Numbered from the stretch's first letter, positions 17,091 through 26,240 are shown. The stretch is DNA of 64,000 bases from Lunatimonas sp. (GCF_020832325.1 NZ_JAFIEU010000012.1:1-64000), one strand, 5' to 3'. Notes: generated by a model not told the origin, from the sequence alone. Numbers and translations are program-made.

Positions 17091-17552
17091 TTAATCTTGG
17101 ATTTTTCCAACGGAAGCATACATCAGCTTACGCGCATCCGCTTCCCTCAGTTCAAACTGAATATCGGATACAGGACCCATTTTAACTTCCTTATCGGCTT
17201 TCAGCGAAATCGTGATTTGATCTCTTTCTGCTTCGGAGAGGTTATCCTTCTCTTGGTTTACCCACTGAATGATATCCGTCGTATTGATGAGCACATCATT
17301 CGCTTGGATGCGGGGCTCTTGCCCATACAAAGCAGTATTCTTTGGTTTACCCAAGTACAAATAAGATATCAAAGTTTTCTTTTGCAGCTTTTGTAACTGG
17401 GTAGCCTGTGGAATCTTCTGCTCTACCAAGATCTCCTGCTCTCTCAACACGGTCGTAACCATGAAGAAGAACAACAGCATGAATATAATATCCGGTAGCG
17501 CTGAAGTGGGGATATTGGTTTCCGCTTTGGTTTTCTTCTTAAACTTTCCCAT
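17091..17552 (-). CDS. exbD: ExbD/TolR-family biopolymer transport protein
   Basis: A 153-residue protein with a short charged N-terminus, one membrane segment (SALPDIIFMLLFFFMVTTVL) containing the conserved Asp near its start, and a periplasmic domain. ExbD proteins work with ExbB to couple the proton gradient to TonB. It is the last gene of a four-gene minus-strand operon and starts two bases after the preceding exbD ends. The periplasmic part (LSEAERDQITISLKADKEV) fits the family. Confidence 0.9.
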   Translation of the reverse strand: MGKFKKKTKAETNIPTSALPDIIFMLLFFFMVTTVLREQEILVEQKIPQATQLQKLQKKTLISYLYLGKPKNTALYGQEPRIQANDVLINTTDIIQWVNQEKDNLSEAERDQITISLKADKEVKMGPVSDIQFELREADARKLMYASVGKIQD

Positions 17553-17554
17553 AA

Positions 17555-18193
17555 TTAGCTTCCTATTTTGTCAGGTTCCGCAATCGATATGGCCATTGGA
17601 ATACCCTCTTTGCCTTTTTCTTGCAGTTCGGTTTCTGCAGCCGTCTTTCCGGTCAACGCCCTATACTCGTCTGCACTTAACCCTACGCGCTCAGCATAGA
17701 TTTCAAAGTAAGCACGCTTAACCAAATCAAGTACCTCCAAGTACACTTCGTAGCTCGTTCCTCTGTTTGTTTTGATAGAGACAACGGCCCCACCTGCACC
17801 TGGGTAATCCGAAGAAGTAGGACTCTGCTCTGACAGCGCCCTAAGGGATGCTGGTAGGCTATTATAAAGTGCCAATGCTTCTTCGTCCGGTCTACCGAAG
17901 TTTAGAATAAACTTTTTAATGTCATCCGTAAGTCCATCGGTCGACGTCCTGAAATCATTTTCAATCAGCAACTGATCATTTGCATTGATCAAAATATTGA
18001 AAATGTTTCGCTCATTCAGCTCTACCTCTGGAGGTGGCTGATTCGGATCTTGCTTCGGAGGAAGGATATTCAGAATACCCTTGTCCGACGCGATAGTTGT
18101 CGTAACGAGAAAGAAGATCAGCAGCAGGAAGGCGATATCTGCCATCGAGCCTGCGTTAACCTCCTGACTCATTCTCCCTCTTTTACTCGCCAT
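17555..18193 (-). CDS. exbD: ExbD/TolR-family protein with enlarged periplasmic domain
   Basis: A 212-residue ExbD. The membrane segment is SMADIAFLLLIFFLVTTTI with the key Asp. The periplasmic domain is longer than in the paralogue next to it: an insertion of about 45 residues (roughly 95-140) interrupts the usual strands, and the C-terminus is extended by a charged tail. This two-ExbD arrangement is common in Bacteroidota. The start ATG is one base past the end of the upstream 109-residue gene, implying tight co-translation. Confidence 0.88.
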   Translation of the reverse strand: MASKRGRMSQEVNAGSMADIAFLLLIFFLVTTTIASDKGILNILPPKQDPNQPPPEVELNERNIFNILINANDQLLIENDFRTSTDGLTDDIKKFILNFGRPDEEALALYNSLPASLRALSEQSPTSSDYPGAGGAVVSIKTNRGTSYEVYLEVLDLVKRAYFEIYAERVGLSADEYRALTGKTAAETELQEKGKEGIPMAISIAEPDKIGS

Positions 18194-18194
18194 A

Positions 18195-18524
18195 TTACTT
18201 AACTAATTTGGTGATCTCTGTAAGTACAATACCGGCAATGGCTGCAATGAACAACACATACACGGTAATCAACACACCACCCACGGTCTTAGACCCGGTT
18301 TCAGTGATGTTGAAAGGATCTGCAGCATACTTGGGGGCAACATCTCCATCTGCAATTGAAAAGGCAATGAAGAATAGGCCTCCGATTAACACTACCCCCA
18401 CCACCGTTTTCAAAAGGCTTTTTGGATTATCCAGCGATTTGAAAAGCGGCATAAGAATAGCGAAGATCGCACCTAGTATGACTAGCAAGTACCCTGCATA
18501 TAAGAATATATCAGTAGTATCCAT
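18195..18524 (-). CDS. Small membrane protein of the ExbB-ExbD operon
   Basis: A 109-residue protein with three hydrophobic helices (about 8-28, 40-58 and 83-103) separated by short polar loops. No enzymatic motif is visible. It sits between exbB and two exbD genes, with gaps of 53 bp and 1 bp, so it is probably an accessory part of the energy-coupling complex (inference). A defined function is not known to me. Confidence 0.7.
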   Translation of the reverse strand: MDTTDIFLYAGYLLVILGAIFAILMPLFKSLDNPKSLLKTVVGVVLIGGLFFIAFSIADGDVAPKYAADPFNITETGSKTVGGVLITVYVLFIAAIAGIVLTEITKLVK

Positions 18525-18577
18525 TTCTATTTCGTGTTCTTAAGTTAAACAATATTTTTCACAAAACCAACCAGATA

Positions 18578-19378
18578 TTATCTGGTCAGTTTGTGCTTTA
18601 CAAGGATATCTACCAAGCTGATAGACGCATCTTCCATATCGTTAACCAAAGAGTCGATCTTGGCCACACAATAGTTGTAAAACAATTGAAGGATAATCGC
18701 AACGATCAAACCAGCAACTGTGGTCAACAAGGCGATTTTGATACCACCCGCCACAAGAGAAGGAGAGATGTCACCGGCTGCTTCGATGGAGTCAAACGCA
18801 CCAATCATACCGATTACCGTACCCATGAACCCAAGCATTGGAGCCAAAGAGATAAACAGGGAGATCCAAACAAGTCCTTTTTCCAAACGTCCCATTTCTA
18901 CAGAACCGTATGCAATGATTGATTTTTCCACCATATCGATACCTTCTGAGTACCTCATAAGGCCTTGTGTAAATATAGAAGCAACAGGTCCTTTGGTGCT
19001 CTTGGTAACGTCTTTAGCAGCTTCGATACCACCTTCTTCCAATGCAGACTCTACTTTAGCCAACAATTTCTTTGTGTTGGTCGTAGAAAGGTTCAAGGTG
19101 ATAATTCTTTCCAATGCCACTGCAAGCCCGAGGATTAAACAGAGCAATACCGGAGTCATAAAAGTCGGATCACCTTCGATGAACTTGTCTTTGATCACTT
19201 GGTGGAAAGTGGCATCCTCATCTAGGATATCATCGTCTGCCATCACCGGAGCTGGTGCTGGTGCGGGAGCAGGAGCCGCAGTTTCGGTTTCTGCTTCTTC
19301 AGATTCATCTTGTGCTTTTGTGATAACCGGTGAGAATAAAATTCCGGCAAGCATGAACAAAGCGATTAACTTTTTCAT
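18578..19378 (-). CDS. exbB: MotA/TolQ/ExbB proton-channel family protein with signal peptide
   Basis: A 266-residue protein. It begins with a cleavable-looking signal peptide (ending near TKAQD) and an acidic then Pro/Ala-rich linker (about 24-48). The ExbB core follows with three membrane helices: one near 75-95, then the pair containing SLFISLAPMLGFMGTVIGMIGAFDS and LLTTVAGLIVAIILQLFYNY. The conserved Thr and Gly of the channel are present. It forms the proton-conducting pentamer that drives TonB, and so would power uptake through receptors such as the BtuB in this window. First gene of the operon. Confidence 0.92.
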   Translation of the reverse strand: MKKLIALFMLAGILFSPVITKAQDESEEAETETAAPAPAPAPAPVMADDDILDEDATFHQVIKDKFIEGDPTFMTPVLLCLILGLAVALERIITLNLSTTNTKKLLAKVESALEEGGIEAAKDVTKSTKGPVASIFTQGLMRYSEGIDMVEKSIIAYGSVEMGRLEKGLVWISLFISLAPMLGFMGTVIGMIGAFDSIEAAGDISPSLVAGGIKIALLTTVAGLIVAIILQLFYNYCVAKIDSLVNDMEDASISLVDILVKHKLTR

Positions 19379-19664
19379 AATGTAGTTTTTAATAGACTTT
19401 TAAAGGTTGAACGGTTTCTAATTTCAAATTAAGTTCTTAAAGTTATGATTTTTTCAGTTCAAATTGCAAGCGCTAGCGGGATAATTTCTAATTTAATATT
19501 CGTTTTTGCTCGTTTTTCATACCCTCTAAAGTAGAAACAACCTACCAAAATTTCCTAGTGTGTTTGATTTGAATGGAAATTAACGCTTTTCAGTGGGAGG
19601 TAAGTAATTTCGAACGACGCTGCGTAGGGTAACCCGGGCTGAACTGATAAAGAACGTAACTTTG

Positions 19665-19752
19665 CAGAGAGGAAGGGATTCGAACCCTCGATACCCTTTA
19701 GGGGTATACACACTTTCCAGGCGTGCTCCTTCAACCACTCGGACACCTCTCT
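19665..19752 (-). tRNA. tRNA-Ser (anticodon GGA)
   Basis: An 88-nt class II tRNA on the minus strand. The acceptor AGAGAGG pairs with CCTCTCT and the discriminator is G. The anticodon loop is CTGGAAA (GGA). A long variable arm pairs TACCC with GGGTA, and the T-loop is TTCGAAT. Confidence 0.96.
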
Positions 19753-19866
19753 GTTTAGTGTAGTAGTGACGTTTAGTGCGACAAATAAAATTATAAAAAT
19801 CACCCCATGCAAGTAAATGGTTGGTTTATTATTTAAAAATAGCGGTCTAAAACGATAAATCACCGG

Positions 19867-19898
19867 TATAAAAAAATACGGAGTTGATAATCAACCCG
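19867..19898 (-). terminator. Likely terminator of the asparaginase operon
   Basis: Minus-strand GTTGA, three bases, TCAAC flanked by GGG/CTCC is followed by a seven-T run, 20 bp after the ansA stop. The stem is short. Confidence 0.45.
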
Positions 19899-19914
19899 TT
19901 CATTTTTTTCAAGT

Positions 19915-20991
19915 TTATTCGCTCAATACCGTCATTTCTCCCGCCAGCGGCGTAACCAACTTTCTTTTTATCTCACTCTCGGAGGATTCGTTCGCCAGAA
20001 GAAACATTAACTTGGTGACCGCCGCTTCTGTCGTGATATCTGCGCCGCTCAGAACGCCTATCCGCTCCAGGTCCTTGCTGGTCTGATAACGTCCCTGAAT
20101 CACCCGGCCACCATTGCACTGCGACACATTAAACACCAATATACCCGCTTTCACTGCCTTCTGCATCAATCTCAAAAACCAAGGTTCACTGGGACTGTTG
20201 CCTGAACCATAGGTCTCTAACACAATACCTCTCAGGCCCTTTATCTTGATGCAACTCTCAATTACCTTCTCCGTAATACCAGGAAACAACTTTAATACCA
20301 GCACCTGATTATTGATCCGATTCAGGTATTTCAATCGTTTTCCTCCAGCCACCGTTCGGATGGCTGGAAAATTATAATCTATCACAATGCCCGATTCTGC
20401 AAGCGGTGGATAATTCTCCGATTCAAACGCATCAAAATGGACACTCTGAACCTTCTTGGCCCGATTACCCCGCAATAGCATGTGGTTAAAAAATATGCAT
20501 ACCTCCGGCACAATAGGCTTACCCTCGATCTTTGAAATCGCGATTTCCAGCGAAGTCATTAGATTTTCCCGCGCATCGGACCGCATCTCGGAAATCGGCA
20601 GCTGCGCCCCTGTAAATATCACCGGCTTATTCAATCCCTGTAACATATAACTCAACATAGAGGCGGAGTAGGCCATGGTATCTGTGCCATGAAGCACGAC
20701 AAATCCATCGTAGGTGTCGTAGTTCTCATAGATGATATAGGCCATATCCACCCAGTGTTGTAAATTGATATTTGAACTGTCAATAGGCTCGGGAAAGGAA
20801 ATTACCGTAATGCTGATATTGAGCTGGGTCAGGTTTGGAATCTTCTCCAGTATCTGGCCAAAATTAAATGGAACCAGCGCACCCTGTGCGTTGTAGGCCA
20901 TTCCAAGTGTACCTCCCGTATATATAATAAGTACCGAATGCTCAATGTCCTGCTGGGAAGCAGTGTTCAGCCTAACAATTTTATAGTTCAT
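19915..20991 (-). CDS. ansA: Type I (cytoplasmic) L-asparaginase
   Basis: A 358-residue enzyme that hydrolyses asparagine to aspartate and ammonia. The first active-site Thr lies in IIYTGGTLGM; the second Thr-Asp pair lies in VVLHGTDTMAYSAS. GLRGIVLETYGSGNSP is also conserved in the family. There is no signal peptide, so it is the cytoplasmic AnsA type. The start was placed at ATG 20991 (MNYKIVRLN); the longer frame upstream lies inside tatD. The start overlaps the tatD end by 11 bp. Last gene of a seven-gene minus-strand run. Confidence 0.93.
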   Translation of the reverse strand: MNYKIVRLNTASQQDIEHSVLIIYTGGTLGMAYNAQGALVPFNFGQILEKIPNLTQLNISITVISFPEPIDSSNINLQHWVDMAYIIYENYDTYDGFVVLHGTDTMAYSASMLSYMLQGLNKPVIFTGAQLPISEMRSDARENLMTSLEIAISKIEGKPIVPEVCIFFNHMLLRGNRAKKVQSVHFDAFESENYPPLAESGIVIDYNFPAIRTVAGGKRLKYLNRINNQVLVLKLFPGITEKVIESCIKIKGLRGIVLETYGSGNSPSEPWFLRLMQKAVKAGILVFNVSQCNGGRVIQGRYQTSKDLERIGVLSGADITTEAAVTKLMFLLANESSESEIKRKLVTPLAGEMTVLSE

Positions 20992-21763
20992 CGTCGAGGT
21001 GATTAAAAACGGAAAGTGCATTGTGGGTAGTTTGCTCAGCAACTTCCGCCAGTCCACAACCCAACACGCCGGCAAGATGATTGGCGATCACAGGTATGTG
21101 CTCGGGAGAGTTGCGCTTGCCCCTAAAGGGTACCGGTGCGAGGTAGGGCGCATCGGTTTCCAATACAACCGCCTCTAGACCGATCTGCTTGACCACATCG
21201 GCTACACCACTGTTTTTATAGGTGACGGTACCTCCTATCCCCAGGTAAAATCCCATCTCCCTGATCAACCCCGCCTGCTCCACGCTACCTGAAAAACAAT
21301 GAAAAATACCGAATAGGCTACTATCGTATGCATCTCTGATCACTTCGATGGTTTCCGCAATAGAATTTCTGCAATGCAAAATAATCGGCCATCCCTTGTT
21401 CTTGGCCCATGCTATCTGCATCCGCAGAGCCTCCTTTTGCTCTTCAACGTAGGTCTTATCCCAATAAAGATCTATGCCAGTCTCCCCTATTCCCGCAAAA
21501 TCCCGACGATCCATCAACTGTTTCAGTTGACCAAGTACCGTCTCGAAATCAGGGTTTACGTCGCAGGGATGCAAACCAATGGTGGGAATGCAGACCCCCG
21601 GAAATCGAGCTTCCAATTCCAGCATGGGTTCCAAGGAATCCAAGTCGATGTTCGGCATGTATATTCTCTTCACGCCGTTCTGTTGACTTCTGAGAATCAT
21701 TTCCTCCCTGTCCCCGTCAAACTTTCGTGAATAGATATGGGCGTGTGTGTCAATAAATTTCAT
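20981..21763 (-). CDS. tatD: TatD-family metal-dependent deoxyribonuclease
   Basis: A 260-residue TIM-barrel hydrolase. The metal-binding signatures are present: FIDTHAHIYS at the N-terminus, GIGETGIDLYWDK with the metal-bridging Glu, HCRNS, HCFSGS and ETDAPYLAPVPFRGKRN. The family acts as 3'-5' DNA exonuclease in DNA repair. The length is standard. It overlaps ansA and follows the glycosyltransferase gene by 37 bp. Confidence 0.94.
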   Translation of the reverse strand: MKFIDTHAHIYSRKFDGDREEMILRSQQNGVKRIYMPNIDLDSLEPMLELEARFPGVCIPTIGLHPCDVNPDFETVLGQLKQLMDRRDFAGIGETGIDLYWDKTYVEEQKEALRMQIAWAKNKGWPIILHCRNSIAETIEVIRDAYDSSLFGIFHCFSGSVEQAGLIREMGFYLGIGGTVTYKNSGVADVVKQIGLEAVVLETDAPYLAPVPFRGKRNSPEHIPVIANHLAGVLGCGLAEVAEQTTHNALSVFNHLDDEL

Positions 21764-21800
21764 AGGTTAGGCTTTTAATTCCACCGGCGGACAACCACGC

Positions 21801-22904
21801 TTACTCGTAGCGGCGGTTTTTCCACCGTATAGGCGAAGGCCAAATATAATAAAGCAAGGTCGCCCAACTGCTAAATAAATAATAACTTTCAAAAAAGATT
21901 AAGTCAAAAATCGAAATTTTAGTTTCAGCTCTCGCTGCAAAGGCACGTATAAAAAGCGATTGTACCGCTATTTTTGCGGCCCAACCACCCAGACAAAGTA
22001 ACGGATGGAAATATACACCTGCTAAAATTAGCGGAAAAAATGCCATCTGACAGCCTAGCAAGAATACCCAATACCAAGAAAGCGACATAGCGCCTCTAGC
22101 CCAGCGCTTACGCTGACGCATCAGTCCGCCAAAGGTTTCTATACCCCTCGTGTCTACCAAGCAACCTTTGGAAATTTGGTGAATGGGACGAAATCCCAGC
22201 TGAAAAAGCCGCTCGGAAATCGCCAAATCTTCTGTGACGGAATCCCACACCGCCTCGAACCCTCCTGATTTGCGATAAGCTTCTGCGGATATCAGCATGT
22301 TGTTTCCCATGGCCGTTAGACAGAATCCAACATCTGCCACTACCTTCACGATACCTAAACTCAGCCACCACTCAATCGCCTGCATCCTTCCAAACCAATG
22401 TCGATCTGCCACCCGGGTTACGCCTGTGGCCAGTCCGAATTCGGGACGAAAGCAGGATACCATCTCCAAGGCCCAGTTCGGCGAAACCTTACAGTCGGCA
22501 TCGGTAAAGAGATAAAGCGCTGCATCCGCATCCTTTATTAGTTCAGCCAGTACCCGCGCCTTTCCATTTTGACCGACCTTGGCCGATTCCTGAAAGGTCC
22601 TGACCTTCCAATGTGGCTTCCCCTCCACCCAGTTGGATATTATCTCCAAGCTACGATCGGTGCTTCCATCATCACCTACGAAAAATGTTACCTTGTCTTT
22701 GGGATACCGAAGTTCCTCCAAGGCGGCTAGGCAACTGGGCAGGTTATGCTCCTCGTCACGGGCAGCCAGAAATACGGCTATTTGGGGCAGGTGTTCGCCC
22801 GCAAGCAATGGCTTCGAATGGTCCTTGAACCGGTAAGCAATTCTCCACCAAAGGATCAAATCCTGGATGATTAAACATGCCGTTCCAATTAACAGGAATA
22901 TCAT
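21801..22904 (-). CDS. Membrane-bound family 2 glycosyltransferase
   Basis: A 367-residue GT2 enzyme. An N-terminal membrane helix precedes the GT-A domain. The nucleotide-sugar site is FLAARDEEHNL ... FVGDDGSTDRS, the DxD equivalent is FTDADCKVS, and the acceptor motif is DSVTEDLAISERL followed by RQRKRWARGAMSL (QxxRW-like). Three or four C-terminal membrane helices follow. This matches processive-type or lipid-linked glycosyltransferases. Its stop overlaps nothing downstream, but its ATG overlaps the deacetylase stop (ATGA), so sugar transfer and deacetylation are probably coupled. The substrate is unknown. Confidence 0.88.
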   Translation of the reverse strand: MIFLLIGTACLIIQDLILWWRIAYRFKDHSKPLLAGEHLPQIAVFLAARDEEHNLPSCLAALEELRYPKDKVTFFVGDDGSTDRSLEIISNWVEGKPHWKVRTFQESAKVGQNGKARVLAELIKDADAALYLFTDADCKVSPNWALEMVSCFRPEFGLATGVTRVADRHWFGRMQAIEWWLSLGIVKVVADVGFCLTAMGNNMLISAEAYRKSGGFEAVWDSVTEDLAISERLFQLGFRPIHQISKGCLVDTRGIETFGGLMRQRKRWARGAMSLSWYWVFLLGCQMAFFPLILAGVYFHPLLCLGGWAAKIAVQSLFIRAFAARAETKISIFDLIFFESYYLFSSWATLLYYIWPSPIRWKNRRYE

Positions 22905-23533
22905 AAAGACAGGCTAGTAGCATGGAACCCCTCTCCGTCCAAAAAAGCTAAAAAATCCGGAAGTACCTTCTTTATTTTCGCTGCGGTTTTTTGCTGATCG
23001 TGGAAGAGCACAATGGAACCCGGTCGTGTTTTGGCCTGTATTTCTTTGGAAATCAACGCAGCAGGCAAACGCTCTACGTAGTCCCCCGCCAAAATCTCCC
23101 ACAGAACCACCCTATACATACTGCGTAGTGCGTGTCGCTGTTTTGCCTTCATCCGGCCGTATGGAGGACGAAACATGGTCGGGACAATGCCCAGACACTG
23201 ACTGATTTCCGCCTGGCAAAGCGCCACATCCAGCATATAGGCATCGAACGTAGTGTTTCTTCCATTTAGATGGTGATAGGTGTGGTTTCCTACAGCATGG
23301 CCCGAAGCGACCACTTCGCGTGCCAGTTCTGGATGGCGGGACACGTTTTCCCCCACCATAAAAAAAGTAGCCCCCATGCCCCGCTTTGTCAGCTCCTCCA
23401 ACACAAAATCTGTGATTCCGGGAACCGGTCCATCGTCAAAGGTAAGATACACTTGCCTGCCCTCCCGGTTGCCGTGCCATACCACTCCGGGGTATATCGA
23501 CTGCAACCAAGAAGGTATCCGAAAAAGGTGCAT
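22901..23533 (-). CDS. Polysaccharide deacetylase (NodB/CE4 domain)
   Basis: A 210-residue CE4 esterase. Motif 1 is TFDDGP, with the catalytic and metal-binding Asp. Motif 2 is GNHTYHH, carrying the metal-binding His residues (a variant of H(S/T)xxH), and motif 3 is MFRPPYGRM. It removes N-acetyl groups from a glycan such as peptidoglycan or an exported polysaccharide. No signal peptide is clear, though the N-terminal stretch is mildly hydrophobic. It overlaps the glycosyltransferase gene by four bases. Confidence 0.88.
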   Translation of the reverse strand: MHLFRIPSWLQSIYPGVVWHGNREGRQVYLTFDDGPVPGITDFVLEELTKRGMGATFFMVGENVSRHPELAREVVASGHAVGNHTYHHLNGRNTTFDAYMLDVALCQAEISQCLGIVPTMFRPPYGRMKAKQRHALRSMYRVVLWEILAGDYVERLPAALISKEIQAKTRPGSIVLFHDQQKTAAKIKKVLPDFLAFLDGEGFHATSLSL

Positions 23534-23536
23534 GGA

Positions 23537-24748
23537 TTATTTGAACCTTAATGTCAACAATGTGATGTCATCCCTGCGGTGCTGACCGTTGGCAAAAGCA
23601 TCCAATACCTGAAAGAACCCCTCGTGAAAAGCATTCGGATCTTCACACCAATTCTCCCCCACATAGTCAAAAAACCGGGTATCGCCAAACTCCAACTCAT
23701 CCATGTCGATGGTTTCGGTAAGGCCGTCGGTGTACAGGTGCAGGATAAAATCACGCAATCCGGTTCGGGTACCGGTTTCCAGAAAGGGAAGCTTTTCGAA
23801 CGCACCCAATATGGTCGTCCCGGCCTCCAAAAGCTCTGGTGCATCCCCTCCTTTCCGGCAGATCACCGGTGGATTGTGTCCCGCATTTACATAATGCAGG
23901 GTCTGGGTCTTATAATTATAGTGTCCTAGAAAGAAAGTGATAAAACGCTCACCGACCGTATTTTCAAAAATGGTAAAATTTAACTGCTCAACGATCATTT
24001 TCAAATCCGAAAAACTCCGGAGCAGGGTTCGTAACGCAGCCTGGAAATTTGACATGAGCAGGGCTGCGGGCATCCCCTTCCCGGAAACGTCCGCGATGCA
24101 AAAAAACACTTCGTCGTCTGATTTTTGAATCAAGTCGTAGTAATCGCCACCCACCGTGCTGTGCGGATAATAGGTCACCTTCGCCTTCAACTTATCGGTC
24201 TGGGGAAGCAAAGCGGGGAAAAGCATTCGCTGCACACTACTGGCAATTTCCACTTCCTTGCGCAGCCGTTCCTGCTCCAATTGCCTTCTGGCAAAACGTT
24301 TATTTTCCAAAGCCACCACCAGAATATTGGCCAGCGCTTGGGTGAAGTCCAAATCCAACTCGGCGTCATCCTCCTTCTTACGAAGAAGCAGAATTGCCAA
24401 CATGGTGTCTTTGTGATAAACAGGCACGTAAATATTCACCTCTGAGAACGAATATTCCTCCGATAGCGTCAAGCTCAATTTCCCCTTCTCCTTGTTTTCT
24501 TCCACACCGTCGCCAGGTATTTCATCAGGTACTCTTTCTTTTATATTATGGGCAATTCGAAGAGAGAAATTTCCAGAAGAAGCCACATACAGCATCAAGC
24601 TCTTGATATTCAAATGCACCAGACAGGTAAATTTGAATATATTTAAGAGCACAGACTCTGTCTTGTTTTCGTTAATCGCCTGCGTGATCTCAAGCAAGGC
24701 CTTTAACTCAAGCTCTTTGCGTTGATATTTTACCGTTTCAGTTGTCAC
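23537..24748 (-). CDS. SpoIIE-type PP2C serine phosphatase with GAF-like sensor domain
   Basis: A 403-residue cytoplasmic protein starting with GTG. The N-terminal half (about 15-165) looks like a GAF domain, followed by a coiled segment (RQLEQERLRKEVEIASSVQRMLFP). The phosphatase domain has GGDYYDLI, the metal site DVSGKGMPAALLMSNFQ, YVNAGHNPPV and LYTDGLTE. Such phosphatases usually reset an anti-sigma or anti-anti-sigma switch. No such partner lies beside it; its neighbours are envelope-glycan genes three bases away, so it may tune that operon (inference). Confidence 0.9.
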   Translation of the reverse strand: MTTETVKYQRKELELKALLEITQAINENKTESVLLNIFKFTCLVHLNIKSLMLYVASSGNFSLRIAHNIKERVPDEIPGDGVEENKEKGKLSLTLSEEYSFSEVNIYVPVYHKDTMLAILLLRKKEDDAELDLDFTQALANILVVALENKRFARRQLEQERLRKEVEIASSVQRMLFPALLPQTDKLKAKVTYYPHSTVGGDYYDLIQKSDDEVFFCIADVSGKGMPAALLMSNFQAALRTLLRSFSDLKMIVEQLNFTIFENTVGERFITFFLGHYNYKTQTLHYVNAGHNPPVICRKGGDAPELLEAGTTILGAFEKLPFLETGTRTGLRDFILHLYTDGLTETIDMDELEFGDTRFFDYVGENWCEDPNAFHEGFFQVLDAFANGQHRRDDITLLTLRFK

Positions 24749-24767
24749 TAAACCTATTTATTTTTGC

Positions 24768-25019
24768 CTATAGAGCGTTGTGTTTTAACAAACCTTTCTT
24801 CGTAGCGAGGTAATAGTACCGGAAACCATCCCGATCCAGATCTGCCCCCTCGAAAACTTCCTGGTCCGGTGCACTGTAACATTTGATATACTCCTTCTGA
24901 AAGAGCTGACGCAAGGTTGACAACAGTTTGTGGTCATCCCATCCCGTTTCGTTTTTCAGGTGATCATACGACTGCAAAAAGTACAACTCATCGAGTAAAT
25001 CAAATTCGTCATCAGACAT
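24768..25019 (-). CDS. Small conserved acidic protein of unknown function
   Basis: An 83-residue soluble protein, acidic at the N-terminus (MSDDEFDLLDELYFLQS), with a likely winged-helix-like alternation of helices (WDDHKLLSTLRQLFQKEYI) and ending in YYYLATKKGLLKHNAL. The pattern suggests a transcription-regulator-like fold or a small accessory protein, but no family is recognised with confidence. It sits between a glycosyltransferase gene (25 bp) and the SpoIIE phosphatase gene (19 bp), in the same operon. Confidence 0.65.
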   Translation of the reverse strand: MSDDEFDLLDELYFLQSYDHLKNETGWDDHKLLSTLRQLFQKEYIKCYSAPDQEVFEGADLDRDGFRYYYLATKKGLLKHNAL

Positions 25020-25044
25020 AATCTAACGTTGTTTTTCCACAAAA

Positions 25045-26217
25045 TTAATGGAATAAACCACTTTTTCGTCCCTTCCAAGTAAAATTTCCCCGCACTGCTC
25101 CAACAGCAACCTGCGCCACAAACACGGGATGTGCGATGCTCGTCCACAGATAATGACTCCAATGCGACTGCTGCCCATATCTCATCAAAACCGCCGATAG
25201 AGCTGCCCCTTCAAACGAAATCTTTCCCATCCATACCACCCCAAATAGCCAAATACCCGCCTCCCCCGTTGCAAAAAGAAGAGGAGAAAACAAAAAACAT
25301 ACGGGGAAGAAAAACCCCAAAACAGAACCAAAAGCATGTCCAAAGGAACCGTGTAGCCGCCATTTAGAAGCCCAACGCTGCCGCTGCGCAACGAAGTGGC
25401 TCCAATACCTAAAAGGCCTTATCTGTACCAAAGCGTGTTGATCGGGAACAAAGGCGACCGAATCCCGCCCAAACCGGGCTGCCACTTTTTTGAGCAGAAA
25501 CTCGTCGTCCCCAGAGAGGTGCTGAAAGTTACCAGCATATCCCTCTACTTCAAAAAACGTGGACCGACGAAAACTCAAATTAGCCCCGCTGCACATCAGG
25601 GGCGCACCAAGCTGGAACGTGGCACCTGTAATTAACTGAACACTGGCCCACTCCACCTGTTGGAAGGCCGCTAGTACTCCGATCCCATGGGCAGCCAAAA
25701 CCGGTCCAGCGGCCAGGTGTACCCTTTTATTGGAAAAGGCCTCCACCAATGAGGCGAAGGGATTTCCAGTAAAGAGTACATCCGCGTCTGTCGTTACGAT
25801 CAATTCAGCCCGAGCTGCCCGGATGCCTGCTTCCAGAGCACGCTTTTTCCCTATACCTTCACTCTGGATCACCCTCCAAGAACCAAACGAGTGCATACGT
25901 AGAACAGCCTCCATAAAGCCCATGGATCCGTCATCGCTATGATCATCCACCCAGATAACCTCCCACTCAGCTGGTATCCCTGTGCTAACCTGATGCACCA
26001 TTTGCCCTAAATTATGTAGCTCATTGCGAAAGGGAACGATCAGCGCAACCGCGGCAGCATGCCCTACCGCTTCTGCACTGGAAGCTACGCTCCTTCCCTG
26101 TTGGCGCCAGGCAATCCACAATAGAACAATAGCTCCACAATACGCCGTAGCATGGAGCAAGAAGATTGCATGCATCGTCGTAAGAGAGGATAATTTGAAG
26201 GCTAAAGCAGGATACAT
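25045..26217 (-). CDS. Membrane-bound family 2 glycosyltransferase
   Basis: A 390-residue GT2 enzyme, paralogous in layout to the one at 21801. It has an N-terminal membrane helix, GT-A motifs VPFRNE and WVDDHSDDGS, the DxD equivalent TTDADVLF, an SGDDEFLLKK acceptor motif and QRQRWASKW, followed by hydrophobic C-terminal helices. Either ATG 26217 or the internal ATG 26175 could be the start; both leave the first helix in place. First gene of a seven-gene run reading away from ruvC. The two glycosyltransferases and the deacetylase point to one surface-glycan pathway (inference). Confidence 0.85.
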   Translation of the reverse strand: MYPALAFKLSSLTTMHAIFLLHATAYCGAIVLLWIAWRQQGRSVASSAEAVGHAAAVALIVPFRNELHNLGQMVHQVSTGIPAEWEVIWVDDHSDDGSMGFMEAVLRMHSFGSWRVIQSEGIGKKRALEAGIRAARAELIVTTDADVLFTGNPFASLVEAFSNKRVHLAAGPVLAAHGIGVLAAFQQVEWASVQLITGATFQLGAPLMCSGANLSFRRSTFFEVEGYAGNFQHLSGDDEFLLKKVAARFGRDSVAFVPDQHALVQIRPFRYWSHFVAQRQRWASKWRLHGSFGHAFGSVLGFFFPVCFLFSPLLFATGEAGIWLFGVVWMGKISFEGAALSAVLMRYGQQSHWSHYLWTSIAHPVFVAQVAVGAVRGNFTWKGRKSGLFH

Positions 26218-26240
26218 CGCGTTATTTCCACTAAATTGCC

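Noticed and set aside
19555-19863. 102-residue open frame over tRNA-Ser
   Set aside because: It covers the tRNA gene on the same strand, and the translation has no protein character.
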